Shown here in pieces: positions 63,310 to 64,000 of a DNA stretch of 64,000 bases (position 1 is its first letter; each line of letters begins with the position of its first letter). This DNA is from CADEEX01 sp964577955 (lineage in GTDB: Bacteria; Acidobacteriota; Vicinamibacteria; Vicinamibacterales; CAVVIG01). The stretch covers positions 1-64,000 of the forward strand of contig CAZOAZ010000033.1 of the NCBI GenBank assembly GCA_964577955.1, read 5' to 3'. Under the pieces are notes generated by a model, which was not told the DNA's origin, ran no database searches, and saw only the letters and a list, made by a program, of their open reading frames with translations. Position numbers and translations under genes: made by a program.

Positions 63310-64000
63310 CTACGAACCGCTCACCGAGAAATTCACGTCGCGGGTCAGCGTCTTGTTCGCCAGCTTGTCGGTGATCTTGATCTCGAGACGGTAATCGCCA
63401 GCCGGGAACGACGCCAGCGGCACGGCCTGCCCGCTCTGGAGCTGGTGTCCCTGCGCGAAATCGAACTGCGGCGGCAGCGTCTGAGCGTTGAGATTCTGCG
63501 GGTTCGTCTTGTTGAAGAACTTCTCGGCGCCGGCCTGCTTGGCGTAGAAGTTGTACTCCACGCTGACGTCCGGCTTGTTCGCCGCGTCCGTCTTGGCGTT
63601 GTAGATCAGCATGAAGGTCGAGAGCTCGGCCTGTTTCGCGAACTTGGTGTTCATCACCGGCACGATTTCCATCGTGCCCAGCGCATAGGGCCGCTCGCCC
63701 TGCTGCTGCGCCGTGAGCGGCGCCGGCAGCGGATCGATCCGCTCGGCCACGATCACGGTGCTGGTGTTGAGCTCGCCGTTCCAGAGGTCCGGCACCTCGA
63801 CGGTCTGCTTCACGACCGAAACCTTGGGCGCGGGCGTGTCCTTCTTCGGCTTCTCCGGCGTCGGCTCCTTGGCGACGACGAAGACATCGTAGCTGCCCGG
63901 CGCCAGCGTCATCGAACGGCTGACTCGGAGCGGATTCGACGCGCCGGACTGCAGGGAAATCAGGTTCAGGTCTTCGTAGGCGTACTCGGGCTTCTTGGCG
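63310..64000 (-). CDS. secreted or periplasmic protein, partial (runs off the right edge)
   Basis: The 3' 230 codons of a minus-strand gene whose start lies beyond 64000. The reading frame stays open from the internal ATG at 63912 through to 64000 (preceding residues ...EYAYEDLNLISLQSG...NPLRVSRS). The visible part alternates beta strands with a Pro/Lys-rich linker (KEPTPEKPKKDTPAPK), then two beta-rich domains ending FPAGDYRLEIKITDKLANKT. The last part looks like a bacterial Ig-type or GWxTD-associated domain. No enzyme motif was seen. Just upstream of and in the same direction as the barrel protein gene. Confidence 0.65.
   Translation of the reverse strand, partial: AKKPEYAYEDLNLISLQSGASNPLRVSRSMTLAPGSYDVFVVAKEPTPEKPKKDTPAPKVSVVKQTVEVPDLWNGELNTSTVIVAERIDPLPAPLTAQQQGERPYALGTMEIVPVMNTKFAKQAELSTFMLIYNAKTDAANKPDVSVEYNFYAKQAGAEKFFNKTNPQNLNAQTLPPQFDFAQGHQLQSGQAVPLASFPAGDYRLEIKITDKLANKTLTRDVNFSVSGS

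Overview
The window is about 64 kb of GC-rich, densely coding bacterial chromosome. It carries large Oar-like TonB-dependent receptors with carboxypeptidase-regulatory N-termini, a PEP-CTERM protein, PQQ and multiheme redox proteins, HEAT proteins and NtrC-type regulators. That mix fits Acidobacteriota, perhaps the Vicinamibacteria side, but this is an inference from gene content, because only the first ~60 nt of the 16S gene are present. No CRISPR array, transposase, phage or plasmid gene was found.

Left end (1-1062, minus): the 5' end of a 16S rRNA gene with its leader, boxA-like site and promoter, then ~550 bp without a believable gene that holds a run of compact hairpins.

1063-12758 (plus): nine genes in one direction, most with start/stop overlaps. 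They encode a membrane protein, a secreted alpha-toroid (squalene-cyclase-like) protein, a secreted/membrane protein, an ABC ATPase and permease, a DUF4175-like membrane protein, a MoxR AAA+ ATPase, a DUF58 protein and a 1414-residue protein with three VWA-like domains. This is the best candidate for an undescribed system: a MoxR/VWA module physically linked to a transporter and a secreted toroid protein. An Oar-like receptor follows.

16016-31848 (mostly minus): a DedA-family protein, an unknown membrane protein, an O-methyltransferase, a degenerate NtrC-type regulator next to a DsbA-like thioredoxin, a secreted toroid/thrombospondin-3 protein, a YdjY-like protein, a histidine kinase, a PEP-CTERM protein, and a redox group (octaheme cytochrome, STN-like protein, cytochrome-PQQ dehydrogenase).

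31874-48464: housekeeping. tyrS, a Tat-exported phosphoesterase, a purine operon read leftwards (M16 peptidase-purB-purS-purQ-purL-purF-HEAT protein-purM-purN), rlmN, and mtaB-purD.

48520-56744 (plus): rpsU with a clear sigma70-type promoter and a hairpin over its ribosome binding site, a zinc-ribbon protein, a STAS protein, then a surface-glycan cassette. The cassette is a decaprenyl-phosphate phosphoribosyltransferase-like UbiA protein, an Arg-rich coiled-coil protein and four glycosyltransferases forming two paralogous pairs in A-B-B-A order.

56777-64000 (minus): a histidine kinase/NtrC-family pair (GAFAGA in place of GAFTGA), a TonB-receptor-like barrel protein and a partial secreted protein. 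Short palindromes recur at gene junctions. Two are exact 28-bp inverted copies 10.9 kb apart, and three of them lie between convergent genes.
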